A stretch of DNA of 64,000 nucleotides from Stenotrophomonas bentonitica (GCF_013185915.1 NZ_JAAZUH010000002.1:434001-498000); one strand, 5' to 3'; shown: positions 44,357-52,525, counted from the stretch's first letter. Program-made: numbers and translations. The notes: generated from the letters alone by a model not told the origin.

Positions 44357-44539
44357 ATGGGTAAGGGTGACCGCAAGACCGCCAAGGGCAAGCGCTACAA
44401 CGCCAGCTACGGCAATTCGCGCTCGCATGTGGTGAGCAAGGTGGCCGTGGGCGCAGCGGCGCCGGTCGCCAAGAAGACCGTGGCCAAGGCCCCGGCGAAG
44501 AAGGCTGTGGCCAAGAAGGCTGTCGCCAAGGCTGGCTGA
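44357..44539 (+). CDS. 30S ribosomal protein THX-like, with lysine/alanine-rich tail
   Basis: A 60-residue basic protein with GAGGAG upstream. The first 25 residues MGKGDRKTAKGKRYNASYGN... match small ribosomal protein THX (bTHX), which binds the head of the 30S subunit. The second half is an Ala/Lys repeat (AVGAAAPVAKKTVAKAPAKKAVAKKAVAKAG), recalling histone-H1-like tails; most THX proteins are shorter, ending after the first part. A strong terminator follows 23 bases after the stop. Confidence 0.85.
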   Translation: MGKGDRKTAKGKRYNASYGNSRSHVVSKVAVGAAAPVAKKTVAKAPAKKAVAKKAVAKAG

Positions 44540-44562
44540 GTCTCGCCAAACGCCTGAAGAAG

Positions 44563-44593
44563 GAACGCGGCGCATTGCGCCGCGTTTTTTTTT
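44563..44593 (+). terminator. Rho-independent terminator after THX gene
   Basis: AACGCGGCGCA pairs with TGCGCCGCGTT across a very short loop, followed by nine T. Confidence 0.92.
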
Positions 44594-44688
44594 GCGCGTG
44601 GGCTGGTGCGGATTAGTACGTGGCGACGCTTCGAAAGCAGCGTCTCGATTTGTACGTGCTGGGGCGGCCGCCGGGCAGCCCCGCTCCG

Positions 44689-44719
44689 GGATAACCCGGG
44701 CCTTCGGCCCGCGTTATCC
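44689..44719. repeat. Strong two-part hairpin
   Basis: GGATAAC (44689-44695) and GTTATCC (44713-44719) bracket an inner stem GGGCC/GGCCC around loop TTC, with one two-base mismatch between the two stems. It may be a further dispersed palindrome or a processing structure. Confidence 0.55.
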
Positions 44720-44752
44720 GCGCATTCCACCTTAACCCCCCGCCTTCGGCGC

Positions 44753-44779
44753 GCCCCCTTCAACAAGAAGGGGGCTTTT
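44753..44779 (+). terminator. Rho-independent terminator without an obvious upstream gene
   Basis: GCCCCCTTC (44753-44761) pairs perfectly with GAAGGGGGC (44767-44775) around AACAA, followed by TTTT. The nearest gene upstream, THX, already has its own terminator, so this may end an unrecognised short transcript. Confidence 0.65.
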
Positions 44780-44808
44780 CACCAGACAGTTCTGTGGCGC
44801 CTTCCAGA

Positions 44809-44833
44809 GTAGACACGCGTGGCGTGTCCCTAC
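44809..44833. repeat. GTAG palindrome
   Basis: GTAGACACGCGTGGCGTGTCCCTAC: stem ACACGC/GCGTGT with GTAG at the left end and its complement CTAC at the right end. Same stem family as the pair at 37709-37765. Confidence 0.7.
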
Positions 44834-45002
44834 GCGATGCGTGGGTCCATGGATCCTGCGGGTAGGGTCGGTTCCCAAACGACCGCCGTGGAATCATCCG
44901 CGCCCGGTAACGCATGGAAATGATCGTCATCGAAATGACGGCCAAGGCCGGCACCCGCGTTTCCCCTGGCCACCGGCCAACTGTCGAAGGGTCGACCGGG
45001 GT

Positions 45003-45080
45003 CGGTTTGCGGGGGAATCGGCGCCATGGATGGCGTCCGCTTAGCCTACATGGACGTACTTGCGGCGACCCCGCAAACCG
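45003..45080. repeat. Long-range inverted repeat with internal hairpin
   Basis: CGGTTTGCGGGG (45003-45014) and CCCCGCAAACCG (45069-45080) are perfect 12-bp inverted arms. The 54-base interior carries a second near-palindrome, GCGCCATGGATGGCGT. The whole could fold as a single structured RNA or be a copy of an unrecognised dispersed element. Confidence 0.5.
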
Positions 45081-45138
45081 GCACCGGGCGGCCCAAGCCA
45101 GGGTACCGGTGCGCCTGCGGCTGTTCGCCTGAATCCAA

Positions 45139-45166
45139 CAGCAGCCGGGCAGGGCCCGGCGCTACG
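45139..45166 (-). repeat. GTAG palindrome, CCGGGC-stem type
   Basis: Minus strand GTAGCGCCGGGCCCTGCCCGGCTG: GTAG with stem GCCGGGC/GCCCGGC. It lies 32 bp past the stop of the phosphodiesterase gene. Confidence 0.65.
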
Positions 45167-45197
45167 GATGACGCGCAATCATGTGACCCGGCCGGCG

Positions 45198-46457
45198 TTA
45201 GCGCAGCGCAGGCAGCAACGTTTCCGGGTTGCCGTCGTTCGGCGCGGCAGGAATGCCCAGCAGGCGCGTCGTCAGTGGGTAGACGTCGACGTTGTCGAAC
45301 GCGGGAAGCGTAACGCCCTGCTTGAACGAGGGGCCGTGCGCGATGAACACCGCGCGCATCGAGGGCAGGGCGTTGTCGTAGCCGTGCGAGCCGCGGTCGC
45401 CCGGTTCGCGCTTGGCCAGGCGCTCGCGCTTCAGCGCGTTCCAGCCTTCGTGCATCTGGCAGATGATCGGCGGGATGCGCGGGTTGGAGCCGTATTCCCA
45501 GCGTGCCGGCAGCGTCTGCCGCGTCCAGCAGTCATAGGTGGCGTGCTTGCCCAGCAGGATCTTTTCGGCGGCGGCCTGCTTGCCCGGCATTGGCGCAAAA
45601 CCTATCGACTGGCCGGTGGAAATGTTCGTGGCGATCTTCGGATCCACCATGTCTTCCACCGCGATGGTCTGGCCGTCCGGTACCTGCGCCATGCCGTGGT
45701 CCGACAGCACGATCACGTTGGTGTCGGTGTCCAGTCCGCGCGCGGCCAGGCCGTCCAGCAGGCGGCCGATGGCCGCGTCCACCGCCACGATGGCGGCCGC
45801 ATAATCGGGCGAATCCGGGCCGTAGTGATGCCCGGCCTTGTCCACCTGTTCCATGTACAGCGTGACCAGGCGCGGCGCGTCCTTGTCCGTCTGCGCGAGC
45901 CAGCCCAGGACCTGGTCGACGCGGTCGGCCAGCGGCACGTCTGCGTCATACACCCGCCACTGACTCGGACGCACGCCCTGGATGGCTGCTTCGCTGCCCG
46001 GCCACGACCACGTCGCGCTGCGTACACCGGCCTTTTCCGCGCCCACCCAGATCGGTTCGCCGCCCCACCAGCGCGAATCGGTCACCGCCGCAGGCAGGTT
46101 CACCTGGAACCGGCCCAGGCCTTCTTCCTGCATGCTGTTGTGGATGATGCCGTGGTGGTTCGGGCGCAGCCCGGTCACCAGGGTGTAGTGGTTGGGGAAG
46201 GTCAGCGACGGGTAGGACGGGGTCATCCAGCGGGCGCGTACACCGTCCTGCGCGATCCGCGACAGGTTCGGCGTGATGCCCCTGTCCAGCATGTCCGCAC
46301 GCAGGCCGTCGATCGACACCAGCAGCAGTTTCGGCGCGTGTGCGGCAACCGGAGTGGCTGCACCGGCAACCGCGGCCGGCGGGGTGGGCGGGGCGCTGGC
46401 ACAGCTGGTCAACGCGAGGGCGGCGGCAAGCGCCAGCGAAAGGCGGACGGAAATCAT
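45198..46457 (-). CDS. Nucleotide pyrophosphatase/phosphodiesterase (NPP family) lipoprotein
   Basis: A 419-residue protein using ATG 46457; the upstream-open frame adds unsupported residues. The lipoprotein signal has lipobox LALTSC. NPP catalytic features are present: metal Asp50 (VSIDGLRAD), nucleophile Thr86 (SYPSLTFPNHYT), later DHGM and RGSHGYDN. Xanthomonas NPP is the structural prototype of this family and cleaves nucleotides, diesters and some phosphonates. It sits downstream of ada-alkA and ogt on the same strand with a 52-base gap, so it may be read through but has no obvious role in alkylation repair. Confidence 0.92.
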   Translation of the reverse strand: MISVRLSLALAAALALTSCASAPPTPPAAVAGAATPVAAHAPKLLLVSIDGLRADMLDRGITPNLSRIAQDGVRARWMTPSYPSLTFPNHYTLVTGLRPNHHGIIHNSMQEEGLGRFQVNLPAAVTDSRWWGGEPIWVGAEKAGVRSATWSWPGSEAAIQGVRPSQWRVYDADVPLADRVDQVLGWLAQTDKDAPRLVTLYMEQVDKAGHHYGPDSPDYAAAIVAVDAAIGRLLDGLAARGLDTDTNVIVLSDHGMAQVPDGQTIAVEDMVDPKIATNISTGQSIGFAPMPGKQAAAEKILLGKHATYDCWTRQTLPARWEYGSNPRIPPIICQMHEGWNALKRERLAKREPGDRGSHGYDNALPSMRAVFIAHGPSFKQGVTLPAFDNVDVYPLTTRLLGIPAAPNDGNPETLLPALR

Positions 46458-46509
46458 CCGCCCATCATAGTTCCCCGCAGTGACGCAGCGAAGACAACCA
46501 ATGGCATGG

Positions 46510-47001
46510 TCAGGCGAACAGCGGCTGCGTGCGCGACTCCAGTTCCAGCAGCGCCGCCTTGGTTTCCAGCCCGCCGCCGAATCCGGTGAGCGCACCGCTG
46601 CTGCCGATCACCCGGTGGCAAGGCAACACGATCGGCAAAGGGTTGCGCCCGTTGGCCGCACCGACCGCGCGGCTGGCGGTGGGGTGGCCGATATGGCGCG
46701 CCAGCTGCACGTAACTCCAGGTCTCGCCGAACGGAATGTCGGCCAACGCCTTCCACACCCGCAGCTGGAACACGGTGCCGTGCGGGGCCAGCGGCAACGC
46801 GAAGCCGTTGCGCTCGCCGCGCAGGTACTGCAGCAGCTGCGTGCGCGCCTCGCGCATCGCGTTCGCGTCGCGTTGCCACTGCGCGCGGCCCTTGGCGTCG
46901 TAGCGGTTGTTCTCGAACAGGATGTGGTGGATGCCCTGGCTGTCGCCGGCCACGGTGAGCGCGCCGATCGGACTGTCGAAGGTGTCGTAGAGCAGGTTCA
47001 T
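46510..47001 (-). CDS. ogt: Methylated-DNA--[protein]-cysteine S-methyltransferase
   Basis: A 163-residue suicide repair protein. The active-site motif PCHRVIG is intact and the helix-turn-helix region FGETWSYVQLARHIGHPTASRAVGAANGRNPL precedes it. It removes methyl groups from O6-methylguanine and O4-methylthymine. The preferred start is ATG 47001, five bases after the ada-alkA stop, showing an alkylation-repair operon. The gene complements the Ada-AlkA fusion, which lacks the Ada O6-methyltransferase domain. Confidence 0.94.
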   Translation of the reverse strand: MNLLYDTFDSPIGALTVAGDSQGIHHILFENNRYDAKGRAQWQRDANAMREARTQLLQYLRGERNGFALPLAPHGTVFQLRVWKALADIPFGETWSYVQLARHIGHPTASRAVGAANGRNPLPIVLPCHRVIGSSGALTGFGGGLETKAALLELESRTQPLFA

Positions 47002-47005
47002 GCGG

Positions 47006-48463
47006 TTACTCCGAAGCGGACGTGGCCAGATGCCACAGGTGCAGTACGGCGTAGGCACGCCAGGGTCGCCAGGCCTGCGAGCGGGCCTCGGTGGCGCGTT
47101 CGCTCAGGCGCGTGTCGCCGCCGAGCACCTGCTGCAGCACCAGGTCGCCGGCGGGGAAGGCATCGGGCAGCGCAAGCGCGCGGAGCGCGATGTAGTGCGC
47201 GGTCCACGGCCCGATCCCGGGCAGCGCCACGCAACGTTCGATGAAACTGTCCAGGCGCTGGCCGGCATGGAAATCCAGGCGACCTTCAGCAACCGCCGTG
47301 GCCACCGCGCGCACCGTGGCCGCCCGCGTGCGCGGCAGGCCGATGCCTTCCAGCGGCGCCTCGGCCAGCTGTGCCGGGCTCGGGAACTGACGGTCCAGGC
47401 CCTCGGGCATGCCCTCCAGCGGGGTGCCGAAGCGGTCGACCACGCGACGCGCCAACGTGATCGCAGCAGCAACGCTGACCTGCTGGCCGAGCACCGCACG
47501 CACCGCCACTTCGAAGCCGTCCCAGCCGCCCGGCACGCGCAGCCCCGGGCGCTGCGCGATGCCGCGCGCAAGCAGCGGGTCCTGCACCAGGGTGGCGTGC
47601 ACGATGCGCAGGTCGGCGTCGAGGTCGAAGATCCGCCGCACCCGGCGCACGATGCCCGGAATCGCGCGCGGGTCGACCTGACCCAGCTGCAGCAGCAGTT
47701 CGGGTCGGCGCGGATCGGCGGTCACGCGGATCACCGAGGGGCGCTCGACCGGGCCGATCACGCGCTGGTAGCTGCTGTCATCGATCTGCTCGATGCCCGG
47801 AATGCAGCGCCGGCGCAGGAAGCCGAGCATCGCAGTGAAATCCAGCGGCGGCCGGTAGCCCAGGCGCAGCGTCAGCGCGCCGTCGGCGAGCGTGCCGCGC
47901 TGGCGGCGGATCGCGGTGGGCGGCATGCCGCAGCCCTCCACGAACGCGGCGTTGAAGCGGCGCAGGCTGTTGTAGCCGGCGGCCATGGCCACGTCGGTGA
48001 CCGGCAGCGCGGTTTCGGTCAGCAGCTGCTTGGCCAGCAGCAGCCGGCGGGTGGCGTGGATCTGCGCCGGGGCGGCTCCCAGCCGGGCCACGAACAGACG
48101 CTGCAGCTGCCGGGCGCTCAGCCCCAGCCGCGCGGCCAGGTCGCCGACCGCGGCGTCCTGCAGGTAGCCCTCGTGGATCAGGGCGAGCGCGCGCTGCAGG
48201 GTTTCGTTGCTCAGCGCGTCCTGCGCTTCCGGGGCCAGCTCCGGGCGGCAGCGCAGGCAGGGCCGGAAGCCGGCGGCGGCAGCTGCAGCGGCGGTGGGGT
48301 AGTAATCCACGTTGGCCGGTTTCGGCGCCGGTGCCGGGCAGACCGGGCGGCAGTAGATGCCAGTGCTACGCACGGCGGTGAAGAACACCCCGTCGAAGCG
48401 CGCATCGCGGGCCAGGCGGGCGCTTTCGCAGGCGGCGTAGTCCAGGGGCAGGGCGGCGTTCAT
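47006..48463 (-). CDS. Ada-AlkA fusion: methylphosphotriester-sensing regulator and 3-methyladenine DNA glycosylase
   Basis: A 485-residue fusion. The N-terminal Ada domain has Cys38, Cys42, Cys69 and Cys72 at the same positions as E. coli Ada; Cys38 accepts methyl from phosphotriesters and activates the protein. An AraC-type DNA-binding domain follows (about 90-185). The rest is AlkA: N-terminal beta domain and helix-hairpin-helix GPD core (VALPGIGPWTAHYIALRAL ... PAGDLVLQQ with the catalytic Asp). It should both induce the adaptive response and excise alkylated bases. Start ATG 48463 gives standard alignment with Ada. It heads the operon with ogt. Confidence 0.93.
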   Translation of the reverse strand: MNAALPLDYAACESARLARDARFDGVFFTAVRSTGIYCRPVCPAPAPKPANVDYYPTAAAAAAAGFRPCLRCRPELAPEAQDALSNETLQRALALIHEGYLQDAAVGDLAARLGLSARQLQRLFVARLGAAPAQIHATRRLLLAKQLLTETALPVTDVAMAAGYNSLRRFNAAFVEGCGMPPTAIRRQRGTLADGALTLRLGYRPPLDFTAMLGFLRRRCIPGIEQIDDSSYQRVIGPVERPSVIRVTADPRRPELLLQLGQVDPRAIPGIVRRVRRIFDLDADLRIVHATLVQDPLLARGIAQRPGLRVPGGWDGFEVAVRAVLGQQVSVAAAITLARRVVDRFGTPLEGMPEGLDRQFPSPAQLAEAPLEGIGLPRTRAATVRAVATAVAEGRLDFHAGQRLDSFIERCVALPGIGPWTAHYIALRALALPDAFPAGDLVLQQVLGGDTRLSERATEARSQAWRPWRAYAVLHLWHLATSASE

Positions 48464-48519
48464 GGGGCCAGCATAGGCCCTGGGACCCGCCGTCGCTCGC
48501 CATTTTCGGACACCAATGC

Positions 48520-48546
48520 GTAGTGCCGGCCGCCGGCCGGCACTAC
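48520..48546. repeat. Perfect GTAG palindrome
   Basis: GTAGTGCCGGCC and GGCCGGCACTAC are perfect 12-bp arms around GCC. It lies between the divergent ada-alkA gene and the ClpP-like lipoprotein gene. Confidence 0.75.
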
Positions 48547-48564
48547 CGGGGGATTCAGGGCAGG

Positions 48565-48595
48565 TTGCAGCGCAGCGCCCCGGCGGAACTAGACT
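48565..48595 (+). promoter_or_regulatory. Candidate promoter of the ClpP-like lipoprotein gene
   Basis: TTGCAG (48565-48570) and TAGACT (48590-48595) with a 19-bp spacer, 51 bp before the ATG. The spacer is slightly long for sigma-70. Confidence 0.35.
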
Positions 48596-48646
48596 GTGTG
48601 TCCACGTGCCGCATCCGGCACGCCAGTAATCGGGATCCGGGGATTC

Positions 48647-49792
48647 ATGGTGTTCAAGTCGTGCGCGGTGTCACTGCTCCTTTGCCTGGGGCTGGCTGCC
48701 TGCAGCCAGCTGGAAAACCCGGGCAACGTCACTGCGGCCGACAAGGCCGTACGCGCGCAGACCGCCGACGGCGACCACATGGTGTCGTTCAACGCCGCCG
48801 ACGCACCGCCTGCACCCGCGCCGCCGCCCAAGCGCGGCGAACAGGGTTGGCCGGAGGTGATGCTGGACAACGGCAAGGCGTGGATCAGCTGCGACACCGA
48901 ATATGCGGACGCGGCCGGCGATGGCGCGCCGCTGGAAGCACTCGACCGTGCCAGCCTGGAAACCGCCATCGGCCCCTGCGTCGAACGCGGCCTGCTGCGC
49001 CTGCGCTACGCCGGCAAGATCAATCCCGGCTTCACCGAACTGGTCGCGCGGGTGGCACTGGTGGCCGAGGCGCAGCATGTGTCGCGGCGCATCCTCGACC
49101 TGGATTCCAGTGGCGGGCAGGTAGAAGCGGCGATCGTGGCCGGCGACCGCATCGGCGAGTCGAACTGGACCATCTGGGTACGCGAAGGCTCGGTCTGCCA
49201 CAGTGCCTGTGTGTTCGTGCTGGCCGCCGGTGACAACCGGCTGGTGTCGGGCAAGGTCGGCATCCACCGCATGATGCGGATCAGCTCCAAGGCGACCTCG
49301 CGTGCCGAGCTCAACCGCGAGCTCCACGAGGTTTACGACAACGTCAAGGATTACCTGCAGCGCAACGGCGTGGCGGTGGGCGTGGCCGACCTGATGATGA
49401 CCGTGCCCAACCGCAGCCTGCGCCTGCTCAGCAGCGACGAGCTGCGCCAGTTCGGCCTGGACGGCACCAACGCGGTGCAGGACGACCTGGAACGGATCAA
49501 GCAGATGCGCAAGTGCGGCGACGATTTCGTTCGGCGCAAGGACGCGTTCCTGGTGGCGTTCGACCAGGACTGCAAGCGCGAAGGCAGCGAGCTGGAGGCG
49601 ATCACCCGCTGTGGGCAGACCCTGAAGCAGCGCTATGGCTTCCCGGATGCGACCTGTCCGGATGAAAGTCCGCTGTCGGAAATCGATGTGTCGATCCTGC
49701 TGCCGCCGAGCGACAAGCCGCGCGACGCGGTCGCCGAGCGTACCGCCAGCGATGACGAGCAGCCGTCCTCGGAGGCGGCCGAGCGCAACTGA
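48647..49792 (+). CDS. ClpP/crotonase-fold periplasmic lipoprotein (COG3904-like)
   Basis: A 381-residue protein from ATG 48647; the 17 extra residues of the longer frame are unsupported. Lipobox LAAC. The core has ILDLDSSGGQVEAA, then SVCHSACVFVLAAGDNRLV and GIHRM, the pattern of ClpP-fold proteins in which the Ser after His and the following His are catalytic. COG3904 proteins of this type are predicted periplasmic serine proteases; no substrate is established. Downstream is a helical, cysteine-containing region and a disordered acidic tail (DDEQPSSEAAERN). Confidence 0.75.
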   Translation: MVFKSCAVSLLLCLGLAACSQLENPGNVTAADKAVRAQTADGDHMVSFNAADAPPAPAPPPKRGEQGWPEVMLDNGKAWISCDTEYADAAGDGAPLEALDRASLETAIGPCVERGLLRLRYAGKINPGFTELVARVALVAEAQHVSRRILDLDSSGGQVEAAIVAGDRIGESNWTIWVREGSVCHSACVFVLAAGDNRLVSGKVGIHRMMRISSKATSRAELNRELHEVYDNVKDYLQRNGVAVGVADLMMTVPNRSLRLLSSDELRQFGLDGTNAVQDDLERIKQMRKCGDDFVRRKDAFLVAFDQDCKREGSELEAITRCGQTLKQRYGFPDATCPDESPLSEIDVSILLPPSDKPRDAVAERTASDDEQPSSEAAERN

Positions 49793-49853
49793 CGGACCGC
49801 TCACGGGATTCCCTTACACTGGCCCGTAGTCCACTGCCACTGACGGTGTCCCG

Positions 49854-50393
49854 ATGCGCGTTCCGCTGCTGCTGTCGCTGTTGCTTCCGGCTGTTGCCCT
49901 GGCCCAGACCCCGCCGCCGGCCACCCCGGCTCCGGCACCCGCACGCCCGGCGGCGTCCGCACCCGCTGCGCCTGCTACGCCGGCACGTCCCGCGCTGACC
50001 CCGCAGCAGCAGGCCCAGGTGCAGAAGCAGGACGCCGAAATGGCCGCCGCCGGCCTGAAGGTCGCCCAGCTGGTGGATACCAATCGGGCCGCTGAAGCCT
50101 GGAAAGGCGCCTCGGCCATCGCCCGCAAGTCGGTCACCGAGCAGGCCTTCGTGAGCCAGCTGGCGGCCGACCGCACCCGCCTCGGCGCGCTGCAGTCGCG
50201 CGGTACGCCGGTGGTGACCCGGGTCAAGTACGCGCCCGGCGCCACCGTGCCCGAGGGCCTGTACATCAACGTCAGCTTCCCCACCCGGTTCGCCAACAAT
50301 GCCCAGCCGGTGCGTGAGCTGGTCTCGTTCCGCCTGGACGAAGACAAGGTCTGGCGCCTGGCCGGTTACAGCGTGCGCGCCGCCGCTCCCTGA
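49854..50393 (+). CDS. DUF4019 domain exported protein
   Basis: A 179-residue protein. A signal peptide (ending ALA-Q) is followed by a Pro/Ala-rich linker (about 19-48) and the DUF4019 domain: VAQLVDTNRAAEAWKGAS, an R-x-x-LG block (DRTRLGALQSRG) and late VSFRLDEDKVWRLAGY. The function of DUF4019 is unknown. A TACACT hexamer at 49815-49820 is a candidate -10 box. The MAPEG gene follows after 18 bases, so they may be co-transcribed. Confidence 0.82.
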   Translation: MRVPLLLSLLLPAVALAQTPPPATPAPAPARPAASAPAAPATPARPALTPQQQAQVQKQDAEMAAAGLKVAQLVDTNRAAEAWKGASAIARKSVTEQAFVSQLAADRTRLGALQSRGTPVVTRVKYAPGATVPEGLYINVSFPTRFANNAQPVRELVSFRLDEDKVWRLAGYSVRAAAP

Positions 50394-50411
50394 CACGACG
50401 AGGAACATCGC

Positions 50412-50813
50412 ATGGGTATCGAAATCCAGATGCTGGGCTGGGCCATCGTGCTCGGCCTGGTGCAGGTGATGCTGGCCGCCGCGGCGGTCACTCGCGAACG
50501 TGGCACGGCCTGGAACGCGTCGGCACGCGATGGCACGCCGCCGCCACCGGGGTTGCTGGCCGGGCGCCTGCAGCGCGCCCAGTCCAATTTCCTGGAAACC
50601 TTTCCGTTCTTCGCCGCCGCCGTGCTCGCGGTGGTGCTGACCCAGCGCCAGGACGCGACAACCGCGCTGGCGGTGCAGCTGTATTTCTGGGCGAGGGTGG
50701 TCTACCTGCCGCTCTACGCGGCCGGCATTCCGTACGTACGCAGCCTGGTCTGGCTGGTGTCGATGGCGGGCATCGTGCTGTTGCTGTGGGGCCTGCTGCA
50801 CGGCCTGGCGTGA
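50412..50813 (+). CDS. MAPEG-family membrane protein
   Basis: A 133-residue protein with four hydrophobic helices. The central RAQSNFLETFPFFAAAVLAVVL matches the MAPEG signature, including the conserved Arg/Asn/Glu around the second helix. Eukaryotic relatives are glutathione-dependent membrane enzymes in eicosanoid metabolism; bacterial members may have glutathione transferase or peroxidase activity, but none is assigned here. Confidence 0.87.
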   Translation: MGIEIQMLGWAIVLGLVQVMLAAAAVTRERGTAWNASARDGTPPPPGLLAGRLQRAQSNFLETFPFFAAAVLAVVLTQRQDATTALAVQLYFWARVVYLPLYAAGIPYVRSLVWLVSMAGIVLLLWGLLHGLA

Positions 50814-50901
50814 ACTGTTGCCGACGCGGCTGATCCAGATCAAGGGCAGCCGCGCGGTGCAGCGGTAAGCTTGATCGTGGACCCACATCGGATAACGGAT
50901 C

Positions 50902-52098
50902 ATGGCGGACACGCCCGGAAGGGATGCGCAGTCAGTGGATGTACTGGTGGTTGGCGCCGGACCGGCCGGGCTGTGTTTCGCCCGCGCGCTGGCCGGCAGC
51001 GGCCTGTCGGTGACGGTGGTCGAACAGCAGCCGCGCGCAGCGCTGGCCGAGGCCGCGTTCGACGGCCGCGAGATCGCGCTGACCCATGCTTCGCGCCAGA
51101 TCCTGGAGCAGCTGGGCCTGTGGGCGCGGTTCGATCCGGATGAAGTTTCGCCGCTGCGCGATGCGCGGGTGATGGACGGCGGCTCTCCGTTCGCGTTGAC
51201 CTTCGCTGCCGGTGAAAAGCACGGTGGCGAGCTCGGGTGGCTGGTGCCCAACCACCTGATCCGGCGCGCGGCGTGGGACAGCGTGCAGGGCCAGGCCGAC
51301 CTGGAGATCCTGGACGAGTGCAGCGTGCGTGGCATCCTGCCCGGCGCCCGCCACAGCACGGTGACCCTGGCCGACGGCCGCGAACTGCATGCGAAGCTGG
51401 TGGTCGCGGCCGACAGCCGCTTTTCCTCGACCCGGCGCATGCTGGGCATCGGCGCGCGCATGCGCGACTTCGGCAAGTCGATGCTGGTCTGCCGCATGCA
51501 GATCGAGGTGCCGCACCAGCACACCGCGTGGGAGTGGTTCGGCTATGGCCGCACCATGGCGCTGCTGCCGCTCAACGGCGACCAGGCCTCGGCGGTGATC
51601 ACGCTGCCGCCGCGCGAGATCGAGGCGCTGCTGGCGCAGGACGAGGCCGGCTTCGGACAGCGCATCAGCGAATACTTTGAACATCGGCTGGGCGCGATTA
51701 CGCCGGTGGCCAAGCCCATCGCGTATCCGCTGGTGGGCGTGTACGCCAACGCGTTCGTGGGCGAGCGCTGCGCGCTGATCGGCGACGCCGCGGTGGGCAT
51801 GCACCCGGTCACCGCGCATGGGTTCAACCTGGGGCTGCAGAGCCAGCAGCGGCTGGCCGAGGTGCTGCGCCGCGCTGCGCAGCGGGGCACCGACATCGCC
51901 GCGCCGGCCGGGCTGGCCCGCTACGAGCGTGGCCACCGGCTGGCGTCACGGCCGCTGTACGAGGCGACCAACGCGATCGCCACGCTGTACACCGACGACC
52001 GCTTGCCGGCGCGCCTGCTGCGCCGGGCCGGGCTGCGGCTGGCGCAGGGGGTCACCCCGTTCCGGCAGCTGATCGCCGCGCACCTGACCCAGCGTTAG
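50902..52098 (+). CDS. ubiM: FAD-dependent ubiquinone hydroxylase, UbiM/UbiH-like
   Basis: A 398-residue flavoprotein hydroxylase. The Rossmann motif GAGPAGLCFARAL is near residues 19-31, the second FAD motif is ALIGDAAVGMHPVTAHGFNLGLQ, and DGREIALTHAS is typical of the UbiH/UbiF group. Late GHRLASRPLYEATNAIATLYTDD resembles UbiM, reported as a hydroxylase acting on several ring positions in some proteobacteria. UbiM versus UbiH/UbiF cannot be settled without alignment. Its stop overlaps that of the convergent S4-domain gene by four bases. Confidence 0.8.
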   Translation: MADTPGRDAQSVDVLVVGAGPAGLCFARALAGSGLSVTVVEQQPRAALAEAAFDGREIALTHASRQILEQLGLWARFDPDEVSPLRDARVMDGGSPFALTFAAGEKHGGELGWLVPNHLIRRAAWDSVQGQADLEILDECSVRGILPGARHSTVTLADGRELHAKLVVAADSRFSSTRRMLGIGARMRDFGKSMLVCRMQIEVPHQHTAWEWFGYGRTMALLPLNGDQASAVITLPPREIEALLAQDEAGFGQRISEYFEHRLGAITPVAKPIAYPLVGVYANAFVGERCALIGDAAVGMHPVTAHGFNLGLQSQQRLAEVLRRAAQRGTDIAAPAGLARYERGHRLASRPLYEATNAIATLYTDDRLPARLLRRAGLRLAQGVTPFRQLIAAHLTQR

Positions 52099-52325
52099 GG
52101 GGCGTCCGAGTCGGCGATGACGTTGATCACGGTGTCGCCGAACTGGACCTGCTGGCCTGCGCGGATCTTGCAGGCCTTGCGCAGCTCCACTTCACCGTCG
52201 ACGGTGACATGGCCATCGCCGATCACGGTCTTGGCTTCGCCGCCGCTGGTAACCAGGTCGGCCAGCTTCAGCAGCTGCTTCAGTTCCACGTAGTCGCGGT
52301 CGAGTTCGAATTCCAGGGTCTGCAT
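52095..52325 (-). CDS. Small S4-domain RNA-binding protein (YbcJ-like)
   Basis: A 76-residue protein that is essentially one S4 domain: ELKQLLKLADLVTSGGEAKTVIGDGHVTVDGEVELRKACKIRAGQQVQFGD. Such YbcJ-like proteins bind structured RNA and are linked to ribosome biogenesis or tRNA handling; a specific target is not known. Overlapping convergent stops with ubiM leave no room for a terminator between them. Confidence 0.88.
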   Translation of the reverse strand: MQTLEFELDRDYVELKQLLKLADLVTSGGEAKTVIGDGHVTVDGEVELRKACKIRAGQQVQFGDTVINVIADSDAP

Positions 52326-52477
52326 GGAAGGGGTATCCTAGGGGGCCGGAAGAGGGCGCGTATTGTGCGCCAGGACGGCGTTCCTGCGCGTATCTGTACA
52401 CGTCGTTCAGGAACCATGCGGTATCATTCCGCCCTGAGCGAGTGAATCCTCCTCCAGACCGAGCAGCGCCAGGGCAC

Positions 52478-52525
52478 GCGATAAGAAAGGGCGCCCAAAG
52501 CGCGGACCATCCTTTTTTTTATCGC
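52478..52525 (+). promoter_or_regulatory. Long hairpin in the deaD leader
   Basis: GCGATAAGAAAGG (52478-52490) is complementary, with bulges, to CCTTTTTTTTATCGC (52511-52525). Inside it GCGC/GCGC (52491-52494, 52500-52503) can pair around CCAAA. It lies 36 bp before the deaD ATG. Cold-inducible helicase leaders are often structured, so a role in temperature-dependent expression is conceivable. The T run is within the stem, so it could also act as an attenuator. Confidence 0.5.

Larger units (their letters stand above)
44594..45197. other. Gene-free repeat and hairpin region
   Basis: No convincing gene in about 600 bp between THX and the leftward phosphodiesterase gene. It holds several separate inverted repeats (entries at 44689, 44753, 44809, 45003 and 45139). 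The open frames here, such as 44914-45132, lack a ribosome site and have no domain. Confidence 0.6.

Noticed and set aside
44914..45132. 72-residue plus-strand frame in the repeat region
   Set aside because: Covers the long inverted repeat, lacks a ribosome site and has no similarity to a known family.
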